A stretch of 64,000 nt of DNA from Alternaria dauci (taxonomy: Eukaryota; Ascomycota; Dothideomycetes; Pleosporales; Pleosporaceae), in the NCBI RefSeq assembly GCF_042100115.1, contig NC_091277.1, positions 2,760,520 through 2,824,519 on the forward strand. Direction: 5' to 3'. A program made the translations under genes and the position numbers. Of this stretch, positions 38,600-48,692 are shown piece after piece (the stretch's first letter is position 1; each line of letters opens with the position of its first letter). The notes beneath the pieces were generated by a model. It saw only the letters and a program-made list of their open reading frames with translations. It ran no database searches and had not been told where the DNA came from.

Positions 38600-39367
38600 A
38601 GTAAGCTATTATAGCTTCCACTATAATTTTACATCTTCTCTCCTATAAAACACGTATATACTATATACATCTTCTATCCTATACAGCTTTTGAAGAGATT
38701 AATACACGTTACGTAGTGTTATGATTTTTTAAAATATTTCGTATTAACTGTAAATTCAGAAAAACACCAACCCCAATATTAACCGTACTATCGTTGTCGC
38801 ATGTAATCCGTTTCTTAATCTTAACTGTGTCTCTTCTCTACTATTTACATAATTAACGTAATAGTAAAAAGACGCAGGCACTAGAGAATAGAGCCTGCGA
38901 AGTCTACATTGCATTAGTGGCTGAAGTAGCACAGTGTAGAGGCATCCTGTTACTATTCTCCGCAGGCAAAGGTAATAGCACCTTGCGCGGCAACCTTTAA
39001 GGAAAAGAGAGGAAGCCGCTATGTGTTTCGCTCTTCTTTGTAGTTATTTGTAGATTTGTAGCCTGCGGTGTTGTTGACTTATCTGTATCGCAATACGACA
39101 GCAGCTTCCTAGCAGGCTGTAATCGTCGAGAGCCACGGTACAGCCGGTGACTTAGACGACAGACCTAGCCTAACACTAAATTGGCAAGCTTCCGCAACAC
39201 GGACGCATACACCCCACCTGCTAATAAGCACCGCTATGACTAGCAACTCTCGTCTACCTCACTACTTCCGTAGAGTGTCGCTAGAAGCTCAGCATTGTGC
39301 TCTTCGAGCCCATCACTCTTTTTCCGCAGCGCATAGTTCAGGGTCGTCAGGTAACCCGGTTTATTGT
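38600..39367. other. Intergenic region between convergent genes, with alternating 7-mers
   Basis: No gene supported. The 7-mer CGCAGGC occurs at 38,873 and 38,961, and its complement GCCTGCG at 38,893 and 39,061, making two inverted pairs. The same arrangement is in copy B. It could be terminator hairpins for the convergent genes or protein sites. Confidence 0.5.
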
Positions 39368-41230
39368 TCAACCTATAGGGCTTACAGGACAGAATAATTC
39401 AAGTACCGACATCTGTCGCAATGGCGCCGGCGATGCCGGGATACTTTCCGATGCGTCAGAATCAGTGTCATCTTCGGCTTCGCTGTCTGGAATCTCTGTT
39501 AACCCCACCGCCGTAGCTAGCGCATTCGCTTCAATGCTAAGCCTCTCCTTTCCAGCAATCGGCGCACCAGTAATTCCATCCGGCCCTAGCCAGGCTTCGA
39601 GGGCCCTGCTTGCCGTGCAAATTTCCGGCCGTTCGCGCTTCACTAGCTCAAGAAAAACATCGCGCTGGTTCTTCCGCAGCACACGCTCGAGCCAATGGTT
39701 TGAGACCTCTTCGTGGGGTATGAGCAGCAGCGATCCCCAGCCTAGAGCTTGAACTATGTCGAACCATCGTGTCGCTCGCTTTAGGCGGTAACGAAAGGCT
39801 GCGTGGTCAGATTTAGATGGTGATTGGCAAACCAGATGGACCAAATATGTGATAGCCTCTGTTCGTGCCTGGCCCTTCCCGTACCTGTTGCGAGTTCTGT
39901 CGTTACTGGCTAGACGATCAGCGACCTGGATTTCGTCGACCTTGCGAGCGTACGCCTTCCCTAGCAAAGCGAAAGCCCAGCGAGTGCCAATGTTTACAGC
40001 TGCAAGCATCGTCTCGTACCGTGTGCACATGTCCCAGGCAAAGCAGAATGCATTGTCGGCATCAGTATGAAGTGTTGCGCTACTATCCACTGACTGCGAC
40101 ATTTGCGTCTGGGTAAGAACATAACGATCTACTGGTTTTACCAAGAACGGCGTGCCCTGTTTCCGCCAATTATGCAGGAACTGCGCAGCGCTGTACTGCG
40201 AGGTTGCATTTCCAAAAGCACGCGCTTTTGCTAGCATGCTGCAGGCAGTATAGTAGGGTGTTGGCGAGGCTGTATAGAAATCAGCATCTTCCGCGACTTT
40301 TTGCTTGAAGATCCAAGAGATCGTCGGCTCATCGTCTGGCGCAATGCTGCCGTACGCCATACGTTCCTGCGCAGGCATCTTCTCAGGCGGTTCCTTTAAG
40401 CCTATCGCCTCGAGCTTTATTACACGCGATCTTTCTAGCTTTCTTGTACGCCGTAGCTCTGCAAGACGATTCTTGTTTGTAACTGTTGCGGACCTCTTTA
40501 CGGATAGAGGCGTCGTCGCACTCTGGTTTTCGCTGTCCTCGTCGCTTGTTCCGCGCTCGTGTCCCCCCTCCGCTCTAGCTGTGTCTTTGCCAGCGTGTAC
40601 TGTCATAGTGTTGACTTCGCTAGCCCTAGCCGTCGATTCGTCCGCGCTGTCCTCCTGTATTGCTAGGCGGTTTAAGCTGTTGGCACGGATCTCGCTGCGA
40701 ATAGGCGATGAGGAGGCTGGACGTTTACGGTACGGCACAAGGTCGCCTGTAGCCCTCTGTGCTGATGGCGGTATGCTATCGTCCTTGTCTGAGTCTATAG
40801 CCATGCGGTCCTCCGCGATGCCTTCCGTTGGCGTCATTAGCCGCGCTGTAGTTAAGTTTCTAGGCTCTAGAGACTTACTACTAGCAAAGTCCATAGCAGC
40901 GCTTGTGAGACGCCCCCAATTTTCTGCGTCAAGTGTGCTGGCACCCAGCGTCTCTTTCAGCAGCCATATCGCATCTAGTGTCGAGTGGGCTATGAAAACC
41001 GGCTTGCACGCTTCGTCGTCGCCTACTTCTGGAACGATCCATCCCGCGTATCGTACATCGCCTGGTACACGGCATGGTTCTGCGAGACGACGCGCAAGAA
41101 ATCTGCTGTAGGACGGGTTAGGTGGGCTGTATGCTAAGTTGTTAGCGACTGTAGCGTCCCACTGTGCAGGAAAGCCTCTTCCGCTGTGTTTATCCTGACA
41201 ATGGTCACTATCGAGCTGTAACTGATCCAT
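39368..41230 (-). CDS. Unknown 620-residue protein of the module, copy A
   Basis: One uninterrupted frame, ATG at 41,230, stop at 39,368-39,370. No introns are needed. The N-terminal ~120 residues look globular (YAGWIVPEVGDDEACKPVF). A low-complexity, Ser/Asp/Arg-rich linker follows (about residues 130-260), with basic patches (RRTRKLERSR) compatible with nuclear entry. A second globular region (about 300-560) is rich in Trp, Tyr and Ala (WAFALLGKAYARKVDEIQ, RYRLKRATRWFDIVQALG). It ends in an acidic tail (DSEAEDDTDSDASES). No named domain recognised and no transposase catalytic pattern seen. It converges on the large unknown gene, and copy B carries the same 3' end, so both belong to one module. 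Confidence 0.72.
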   Translation of the reverse strand: MDQLQLDSDHCQDKHSGRGFPAQWDATVANNLAYSPPNPSYSRFLARRLAEPCRVPGDVRYAGWIVPEVGDDEACKPVFIAHSTLDAIWLLKETLGASTLDAENWGRLTSAAMDFASSKSLEPRNLTTARLMTPTEGIAEDRMAIDSDKDDSIPPSAQRATGDLVPYRKRPASSSPIRSEIRANSLNRLAIQEDSADESTARASEVNTMTVHAGKDTARAEGGHERGTSDEDSENQSATTPLSVKRSATVTNKNRLAELRRTRKLERSRVIKLEAIGLKEPPEKMPAQERMAYGSIAPDDEPTISWIFKQKVAEDADFYTASPTPYYTACSMLAKARAFGNATSQYSAAQFLHNWRKQGTPFLVKPVDRYVLTQTQMSQSVDSSATLHTDADNAFCFAWDMCTRYETMLAAVNIGTRWAFALLGKAYARKVDEIQVADRLASNDRTRNRYGKGQARTEAITYLVHLVCQSPSKSDHAAFRYRLKRATRWFDIVQALGWGSLLLIPHEEVSNHWLERVLRKNQRDVFLELVKRERPEICTASRALEAWLGPDGITGAPIAGKERLSIEANALATAVGLTEIPDSEAEDDTDSDASESIPASPAPLRQMSVLELFCPVSPIG

Positions 41231-41676
41231 TTTAGAACCAAGGCTGACGCTCTAAGCCAGCGATTAGTGTGTGGGTAGAAAAGTAGTAAGAATAACAGCA
41301 GAGAAAAGAAGACGTGGCATGGAAAGCAGGGGGCCAGGGCGTGCCGGCAAGGTGCGGCATATAGTCGCACCGACTAACAAGGTAGAGTACGGTCCCTAAT
41401 CCCAGAAGAGGTCGCGTCCTTGAGTGTAGAATACATGTTATTTCTCTTTTTAGAGTACTATTCTTATATAATATTGAATACTAAAGTTTAGTTGTTGAAG
41501 ACACGAAAGATCTCAAAGAGGTAGTCCTAGATAGGGAGGGTCGCTCTGCCTCGTACATCTAAGAGCGCAGTTCCAAATAATATAACACTAGTATTTGCCT
41601 TTAGAGGTGCAGCGTGAAGAAGGTTGGAGCGCCAGCCCTAAGGTAGTTAAAGCGTCCGAATGTTCCAGCTGCAAGG
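41231..41676. other. Upstream region of the 620-residue protein gene
   Basis: Nothing coding. The stretch 41,430-41,490 is AT-rich with TATATAATATTG, and could contain core promoter elements for the - strand gene. No repeats recognised. Confidence 0.35.
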
Positions 41677-41745
41677 TTGCGATATGGCTTGGGACGCAAG
41701 TTGCCGCAACGGTTGGTTGCCAGCGAGGGCAAGTTACGCAGAGAC
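41677..41745 (+). repeat. Isolated copy of the 68-bp repeat
   Basis: Starts GCGATATGGCTTGGGACGCA and continues as in the array at 42,700-42,985, then diverges after GGGCAAGTTACG. It lies on the other side of the inverted-repeat element and the gene remnant from the main array. Confidence 0.75.
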
Positions 41746-41820
41746 CACGGTATGGCTTCATACACCTACTAACACCTTTTGGGCAACTCTCTGGACTGTC
41801 CAAGGTACTGCATGACAGAG

Positions 41821-42233
41821 TTGTCAACAATCAAGCCAATCAAGCTGGGTGCCCCAGCTTAGCTTGATTAGTGGGTACCTCTACCTCAGCTTAGCTTGAT
41901 TGGCTTGATGGTTAAAATTAATAAGCTTGGCTTGTTTAGCTTGATTAGCTTAACAAAATTAATCCCCCTTTCAAGAAGCTTAAAAGGGGATAGTGTAGGG
42001 GTATCCTTATATAATCTTATCACCACGTGATCTTATCACCACGTGACCTTACTTACTTACTTTAACCTTCTTTATAGAGTATTAATTCTATCAAGCCAAT
42101 CAAGCCAAACAATCAAGCTAGCTTATAGTAGCTTGGCTTAATTGATTTATACCTCTACTCTAGCTTGGCTTGATTGATACGCCAGCTTGATGCCCCAGCT
42201 TGATAGCGATCAAGCTGGCTTGATTGTTGACAA
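41821..42233. mobile_element. 413-bp element with perfect 17-bp terminal inverted repeats (MITE-like)
   Basis: Left end TTGTCAACAATCAAGCC (41,821-41,837) is the exact reverse complement of the right end (42,217-42,233). The interior is dominated by variants of CAAGCTAGCTTGGCTTGATT in both orientations, plus a 16-bp unit containing CACGTG repeated twice near 42,019-42,050. Non-coding. The flanks show imperfect similarity (CTGCATGACAGAG on the left, CTGCATGAACAGA on the right) rather than a clean short target duplication. It could be a MITE or a large hairpin of other origin. Confidence 0.6.
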
Positions 42234-42653
42234 GTCTGCTGCATGAACAGACGGTTGTTGAACCAATGAACAAACTGATTCCTAATGGTTGTCGCTGTAG
42301 AGAAAACGTCGAGGTAGGCAGTATACTCAGTCCTGGACGGCACGCTGGGACTCTGCCTTGGCCACTGGTTCCTCAGATCTTCCACGAACGAGTCGATCGC
42401 CCTAGTTTGATTCTCCTGAAATGCGGCGTGCAATCCTGTCGTGATGCTGCTGTTCAGTCTCCGATTCTCGCTTTGGTAGATTCGCTTCATTGGAATCTGC
42501 AAACGCCTTGGTGTTGCACAGCACCGTGTTCCGAATCGCATTCTTGTTGAAGTCCTGTCCCTGGTCTAGCTCGTATTTCAGTGCAGTAGGTGGCTGTACC
42601 GCCGAGAGCTTATATACCCTATAGGCTGCAGCTAGAGCCTGTATCGCATCCAT
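42234..42653 (-). pseudogene. Gene remnant, internal piece of an unknown large fungal protein
   Basis: On the - strand an open segment starts at 42,653 (MDAIQALAAAYRVYKLSAVQ) and runs to KRESETEQQHHDRIARR. Coding sense then continues one frame away (TRAIDSFVEDLRNQWPRQ...) to about 42,240, where the inverted-repeat element begins. So it has one frameshift and a lost 3' end. The LRNQWP box followed by a Tyr/Val/Trp-rich stretch reminds me weakly of giant fungal DUF3638-type proteins; this is a low-confidence hint. Not functional. Confidence 0.45.
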
Positions 42654-42698
42654 GTCTGACTTTTCGGCGTAAGCCGTCGTACAAAACTATGTCATTAG

Positions 42699-42985
42699 AT
42701 CACGATATGGCTTGGGAAGCAAGTTGCCGCAACGGTTGGTTGCTAGCGAGGGCACGTTGCGAAGCGGTTGCGATATGGCTTGGGACGCAAGTTGCCGCAA
42801 CGGTTGGTTGCTAGCGAGGGCACGTTGCGAAGCGGTTGCGATATGGCTTGGGACGCAAGTTGCCGCAACGGTTGGTTGCTAGCGAGGGCACGTTGCGAAG
42901 CGGTTGCGATATGGCTTGGGACGCAAGTTGCCGCAACGGTTGGTTGCTAGCGAGGGCACATTGCGAAGCGGTTGCGAAGCATGGA
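42699..42985 (+). repeat. 68-bp minisatellite
   Basis: About four tandem units of 68 bp containing GATATGGCTTGGGACGCAAG, TTGCCGCAACGGTTGG and TTGCTAGCGAGGGCACG, the last unit partial. Units are nearly identical, so the array is young. Each contains GCAAGTTGC. Confidence 0.9.
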
Positions 42986-43292
42986 GTAGTATTTAGTGTG
43001 GTAGGTTGCATTCGGCCTGACTCGGAAGACCACGCGCCCGCAAGTCAGGCTGACAGCAGCGCTTCCACTCACAACGTTACCTAGGTACAGCAGTAACTTG
43101 CTATTGCTAACAGAGGCAACTTTCTAGGCTTCCTACAGTGGCAGCAGTAGGCAATACGTACAGCGTTACTCTATGTTAGTCTGGTGCGCCTATATCGGTA
43201 TTGAGTCATGGGATCGATTTTGTACTACAGACTACTTGAGAAAGTTACAGTATGTCTCCGCGATTTCCGGGCAGTCATTCCTTCAAAGTATC

Positions 43293-46200
43293 TCAGTCTT
43301 GCGCCTTTATCGTGCTCTGAAAATAGCCTTTAGCTTGGAGGTTCTTGACTATCCTCATGTCAATGGTGTCTCGGCATCCTTGAGGGGCAGTAGTTGTCAG
43401 CCATTCAACGAAGACTTCGGCGAACCTCGTATTAATGCGATGTTGGCGTTTCGCAGCCTGTTCAGCAATATGCGCGTTACTCTGAGGCTCAAGACCATGC
43501 AAGATGTTGCCCTCTGTAAGCGATATTGACTGACACATCGCGCCCGTTGCACCCACGAGAATATAGACGCCATCGTCGACCTTGCCGCCCCCCTCATCCC
43601 AGACCTTCTTCCACTTGGGTACTTCCTTGTCCCGTGTCACGGCGTTGTAGGCATGAACAACGTGTTTCTCTCCAAACGTTTGGCAGATGTAAGCGTAGAT
43701 CAGAGCACGTGACAATGTCGAGCTCGCGAGTACGACGTACTTGGCTCTGTACTCTAGGGTTTCTCCTTGGTGTGCGCGAGGACGGGGATGGGGAATGGTC
43801 GTCTTCTTGTTGCGTAGCTCTTCCAACGTCTTGTGAATGTATGCGACCTTGGCTGAGCCCTTGCAAGCCTCCAATGCAATGTCCCAGATGAATGAGTGTC
43901 GAATTGTGTCGCTGTTCACAAGAGCTGTGCGGAGGTTTTCGTTGTTATTACTGAGACTGCGGTGAGGGTCGAGGATCCGATCTCCGATAAGCTGGTCGGC
44001 ATCCCAATTGTTGATTGCGGCCATAAGGTTAGGAAAGATGCTGACATGTCGCGCAATGCGGTAGGCCTCGGAGTCTGCGACTGCGCCTGGGGGCATGGTG
44101 GGCTTGGACTTCTTGCTGCTCTCTCCCCCTTGGTCTTCCCAGGCCTCCACTTCCTTCTCGTAATGCTGTTTGACCGCGGCTAGCACGCGAGACTCTTCTT
44201 GTTCCACGTTAGCGAAGTAACACGCATCGTGCTGCAGATACGTGAAGTTGACAGTAAGCTTTGCTGTGACAACGTTGAGGGGTTTGCGCCAGGGATCCAG
44301 ACTGTCGGTGTCGCGCATTATGAAACACCACCGAACCATGTCCCGAAAATTGTTCAGCATGTCCTTGATCTCGCCGGACTGGAGTTGCTTGTCGAGCGCG
44401 GACTGTACTTTGTTCTTTTCCTTCTCGGTTTTACAACGCTGCATCCCGTCGTGATACTTCTTGTAGCTATTGAGGAGCTTTCTCCACACTGCAGTACAAT
44501 CTACCCCTTTCAAATTGGCTAAAGCTTTGGCGCCTGGATCGGTGGACTGCTTTTGTACTAACCGCTGGATCACGTGGTCGGCGAATCCTAACACCAGGTC
44601 GACCCCGTTCGTGAGAGCTGTGCCCGTCTGACCTACTATACCAGTACGATGATCATTGGGCCTGTAGTCCAAAATGGGGTCGATGATGTGGGTGTAGGTT
44701 TGAGTTTTTGTACCCGGGGCGGTATGCAGCTCGTCGACCATGATTATTGCAGCGCAACCAACGAATGTGACCAACCACACCTCGACCCTCACACCTTTGT
44801 CGTCTGTCCATATTTGCATGCGACGAGCCTGCCAAGGGCCGAGACCATCAAGCGCAGGCAATCGTGAAGTGTCCATATGCGTCTTGGCGCACAGGCTCAG
44901 CTGTGCTCTCAACGCCGCCCTCTTCTTAGTATGCCTCTTGTCGGTCTTTTCTAACTGTTGTTTTAGCCTCTTGTACTGAGGGGGCGCAGAGGTATCGACA
45001 AGCGTGCCAAAGATCTTCGTCTTCCAAGACTCGCGAGTTGAGACTATCAAGAACCTAACGCTCGTCTTTTGAGGTCTGAAGTCCGATGTCTCAGGGACGC
45101 TGTTTGCCCATTCCTTAGTCGGGTTGTTCAACTTCCACACCTTGTTGTACTCCCCATAGGCCAATCGTGATTTCAACCAGTTAGGGCGACGGTTGACTTC
45201 ATCCCACTCTTTTGGTGTCATGCTAGAGTAGATGCTGTTCTTCGCACCGCCATAACGCTGTACAATCTCTTCGCCCGTACCGTGCAAGACTATCAGCTTC
45301 GGTGGCTTGTACTCTGATCCTTGAGCCAAGTGGGCGCTGCCACCCATGATCATACGCCATGCTTGTACCAATGTTTCAAGGCCTGCTGCACTCGCAACAA
45401 AGTAGGTGCATCCAAACAGATTCGGCGTCTCTATCTCGTCTCCGTTCGATTTGAGAGCAGTGTAGGGGAAGTCTGGCGTCGCGCTGATGCCGAGGCGCTG
45501 GTACGATCTAGCAAAATTGAGATACCATATGAGGACATCGGTGATCGTCTTGCCCATGCCCATGTCGTCGGCGATGACAAGTGCTCCTCGGTCGCCGGCG
45601 AGGACATCCAAGCCATCCTTGGCGCCGACCAACTGATGGGGTAGCGGGTGGAAATCTGGGTTTAAGCCGACCCCAGTTCCGAGGTTGATCTGGTCGCCTT
45701 TGAGGTCGTCGAGCGCAAGGCCGAAGGTTTGCGCGGCTAAGTCCCACAAGTCTATGTTCGACTTTTGCGCGTGCGCAAAAGCAGACATACCATCCATCTT
45801 CACCTTCATAGTGCTCGAGAAATGCGCGTTTGCCTGGGTCTTAGCTTGTTCGTTCAATGGGGGTTGTTCCGGTTCGCCTTCGTCTAACATGCATTCTTCT
45901 AGCACCTCTTCATCGTCTACGAGAATGTCCATGTTGTTACTAGACTCGCTGTCACTAGAATCGCTGCTACCACTATCGTCGCTGATATGTATTGGGTCGT
46001 CTAGTCCGCTACCGTGGTAGCTATTAGAAGGGAAGGTCTCGACAAACTTGAGAAAGGACTTAGGTGCGCTGGACGGTGGTTTGGCAGGTCTGGCGAGCGG
46101 TAGCAGATTCACGGGTGTGAACGACGAGGGTTGAAGTGTGCGGGGGAAGGCGATGCTGTTATTCCTGGACATGTATGACGAGAACGGACCTACAGGATGC

Positions 46201-47582
46201 TGCTTGTGTGCGCTGTTGCTAGGTGTGGATTCTTCCCTCGACCAGGATAATGGATGTATGTTGGCCGCCAAATCTAGTATCTCCTTGAGTGTCTTGGGTG
46301 TAAGCTCCTTACTTTCCGGTGGGACGGCTTCGGAGGAGGCAACTTGCATGTGGGTGGCATCTTGTTGCTGGTCACCTTGCACCTCTGCTGGCGGGGCGGG
46401 CTCGGAGGAGGCAACTTGCATGTGGGTGGCATCTTGTTGCTGACCATCTTGCACCTCTGCTGGCGGGGCGGGCTCGGAGGAGGCAACTTGCATGTGGGTG
46501 GCATCTTGTTGCTGGTCACCTTGCACCTCTGCTGGCGGGGCGGGCTCGGAGGAGGCAACTTGCATGTGGGTGGCATCTTGTTGCTGACCATCTTGCACCT
46601 CTGCTGGCGGGGCGGGCTCGGAGGAGGCAACTTGCATGTGGGTGGCATCTTGTTGCTGGTCACCTTGCACCTCTGCTGGCGGGGCGGGCTCGGAGGAGGC
46701 AACTTGCGTGTCGGTTACGTTCAATCTAACCGTCGTGACAAACACTACGGCTGTGCCAGCTGGGATTTCTCGCATAGCAAAGTTGAATCCACCTTGGCTT
46801 CCAATTCCGATATGCTGATTTGCTCTTGGAGCGATAAACAAGCGGCCCTTGAAGTCGAATCCATCGAGTCCTAGGCCTTGCGCAGTTTCGTAGCATTGCT
46901 CAGCTTCGTCGCGTAGTTTTTCCCAGTTGGGGATGCCCTCCTAACATATGTCACTGAATTCGACCATGCTGACTACTTCGCTGATCTCTCCATCCTTTAC
47001 GGCGCATATATGTACCTGTGTGTCGAGATTTGAAGCGGTTGGCATGGGAGGATTAGCAGGCTTGTCGTTGTTCGGAGTAGGCGTGAATCCTGTAGGAACG
47101 GTTCTGGATCGAGAGCGCTTAGGTGGGTGGTCTTTGGAGTTGTGCGTTGATTCTGGCGATAACTCGCGCTTTTGGAGTGTAGAGGTTGCCGTCAAGGGGT
47201 TGGGGGTTGGGGCTTTAGCATGGTCGCCTTCCGCTTTACGCTTCCTCAGGCGATTGAGAGAATGTGTGATCAACTTGCTAATCGCCATTGTCCTCCACGC
47301 CTTGGGTTCGTTGCGGAAGTCGGGTACGGACTTCCAGACCAGGGCGTGTAGGTTCTTGTTCAGGTCTTCATTGGCAGTGTCGCTGAGCTTTGCTGCACCT
47401 CGATTGCGTGCATCGGGGTAGTTGTCCACAAGAATCTTGTCAATCGTCCTGGCTATCTCCTTTTGTCTGGTGGCGTCGTCGATGCCGAAGCCGCGGAAGA
47501 TCTCTGTTTGGTTCCCCGAGTAGCTAAGGGAGCTGGGGTCGCCTGCCGGTGGATGGGCGGGTGACTGCGTGTTATCGTCCAT
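43293..47582 (-). CDS. SNF2-like helicase/ATPase of the module
   Basis: Start taken at the ATG at 47,582 (MDDNTQSPAHPP); frame to 43,293 is continuous except for one TAG just after SDIC (about 46,942). Either a 75-nt in-frame intron removes it (GTACAT ... TGTTAG) or it is a CAG to TAG lesion. Full length is about 1,405-1,429 residues. SF2/SNF2 motifs: I ADDMGMGKT (about residue 670), II VDELH (about 947, DELH instead of DEAH), III GQTGTALTNG, V GATGAMCQSISLTEGN, VI EQAAKRQHRI (about 1,375). Residues about 290-415 hold five 24-residue repeats around VASSEPAPPAEVQ. The family moves or remodels DNA-protein complexes using ATP. It diverges from the SF1 helicase gene and shares its promoter. No bromo-, chromo- or RING domain seen. 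Confidence 0.78.
46331..46705. repeat. 72-bp coding tandem repeat inside the SNF2-like gene
   Basis: Five in-frame units of 24 codons (VASSEPAPPAEVQ then GDQQQ or DGQQQ, then DATHMQ), alternating in two subtypes, so the array grew as a 144-bp dimer. Long open frames on the opposite strand here are artefacts of the repeat. Confidence 0.9.
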
Positions 47583-48692
47583 CCTAGTCACCCGTGGTAG
47601 AAGGTGTATGCAGGTTGACGATGCTGCGGTACGTGGTGGGTGGGTGGTGTTGCGGCGAGCGTCGCAACGTTCGTGTTGTGGCAACATGCGCGAGGAAACA
47701 GCCGGAGAGCGGTGAAAAGTGAAAGGGGAAGCTCCCAGTAATTTTAGCCTCGTCGCCCGTACTGAGCCTAGTAGAACGATGACCAGGAGTAGGGCATAGT
47801 ATAGCCACCCGGTTCTGGCGTGAGCGCTCACTGTTGAGCATTGCGGGTACAGCGCACAAGACTCTGACGCGGGCTCACGTTGCGTACGCGCGAAACAGAG
47901 AAAGTTGATAAAAGATATGGGGATCACCCGAGTGTATAGAAAGCGAGCAGAGGGAGAAGAGAGACAAGGAGCAGGGAAAGTAGGGAGAGACATGGGGATC
48001 ACCCAAACGCAGTTCTGGCCGTCATCGTGAACTGAATCGAGCATAGAAGTTGATAGAACCAAACAAAAGAAAGCGAAAAGAGATATGGGGATCACCCAGC
48101 CGTAGGACTAACTGTAGTCGCGAAGGAGAGAGCCAAGACGTAGCCGGCTACACGCTGCGCATTGCTGTGGCCTTGACGCTCGCTAGATCTCCCATTCACC
48201 TTGGCATGTCCTCGCTTATTTGTATGGCCGGTCCGATAGTTATCTTCCTATTGCCCAAAGGTCGACTGGCTGTCCACTTCTGTCTCTTGGTACCAACTTG
48301 TAGAACTCGGGTGATCCCCATATCCTCTTCGCGTCCCTATCGTTCTCCATCCAATCCTTCTTTTCACGTGTCTTTATCTTGCTCCTCGCTTCCTCACGCA
48401 CAACCCAAGGTGAGCAACGCAAAATTTGCTTGGCGTTAGCGTCTCTCGCGCTCGCGCTACCTAGTCCTGCACAAATAACACTTTCCTCCACACCAACTAC
48501 TTGACACCTTCCCCGAATTGCTTCTCTTGAAAGCAAACCACTCTCAACGTCGATATCTCTACCTACCCATTGACCCTTGTCGGTAAGTTGTTGTGGCCTC
48601 CTGTTCCGCTGATCGATTGCTAACGATGTGCTGTCCGTATAGAAACAAAGTCTCACCTACCGTTGAAACTCTGTTTTTGCATATCGTCCAGC
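47583..48692. promoter_or_regulatory. Bidirectional promoter with four copies of a 15-bp motif
   Basis: The motif ATATGGGGATCACCC occurs at 47,915-47,929 and 48,083-48,097. A one-base variant (ACATGGGGATCACCC) is at 47,990-48,004 and an inverted copy at 48,309-48,323. The first and the inverted copy match over 20 bp (GATATGGGGATCACCCGAGT). The interval separates the divergent SNF2-like and SF1 helicase genes. No binding factor recognised. An intron in the helicase 5' UTR is possible (GTAAGTTGTTG near 48,580, acceptor near 48,641). Confidence 0.65.

Larger units (their letters stand above)
31032..39742. repeat. Duplicated block, copy A
   Basis: Collinear with 56,150-64,000. Homology starts at ATACTATAGAGGTAAACAGTA in both. 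Copy A has far more 34-bp units. The offset between copies is 24,237 bp up to the acidic repeat of the large gene, then 24,258 bp, because copy B has one extra 21-bp unit there. The match continues to the window end (64,000 corresponds to 39,742), so the true length is greater. Read by eye it is nearly identical, with only a handful of substitutions. Confidence 0.95.

Noticed and set aside
46274..46874. Open frames on both strands over the 72-bp repeat
   Set aside because: Artefacts of a repeat whose length is a multiple of three; only the SNF2-like frame continues into conserved motifs.
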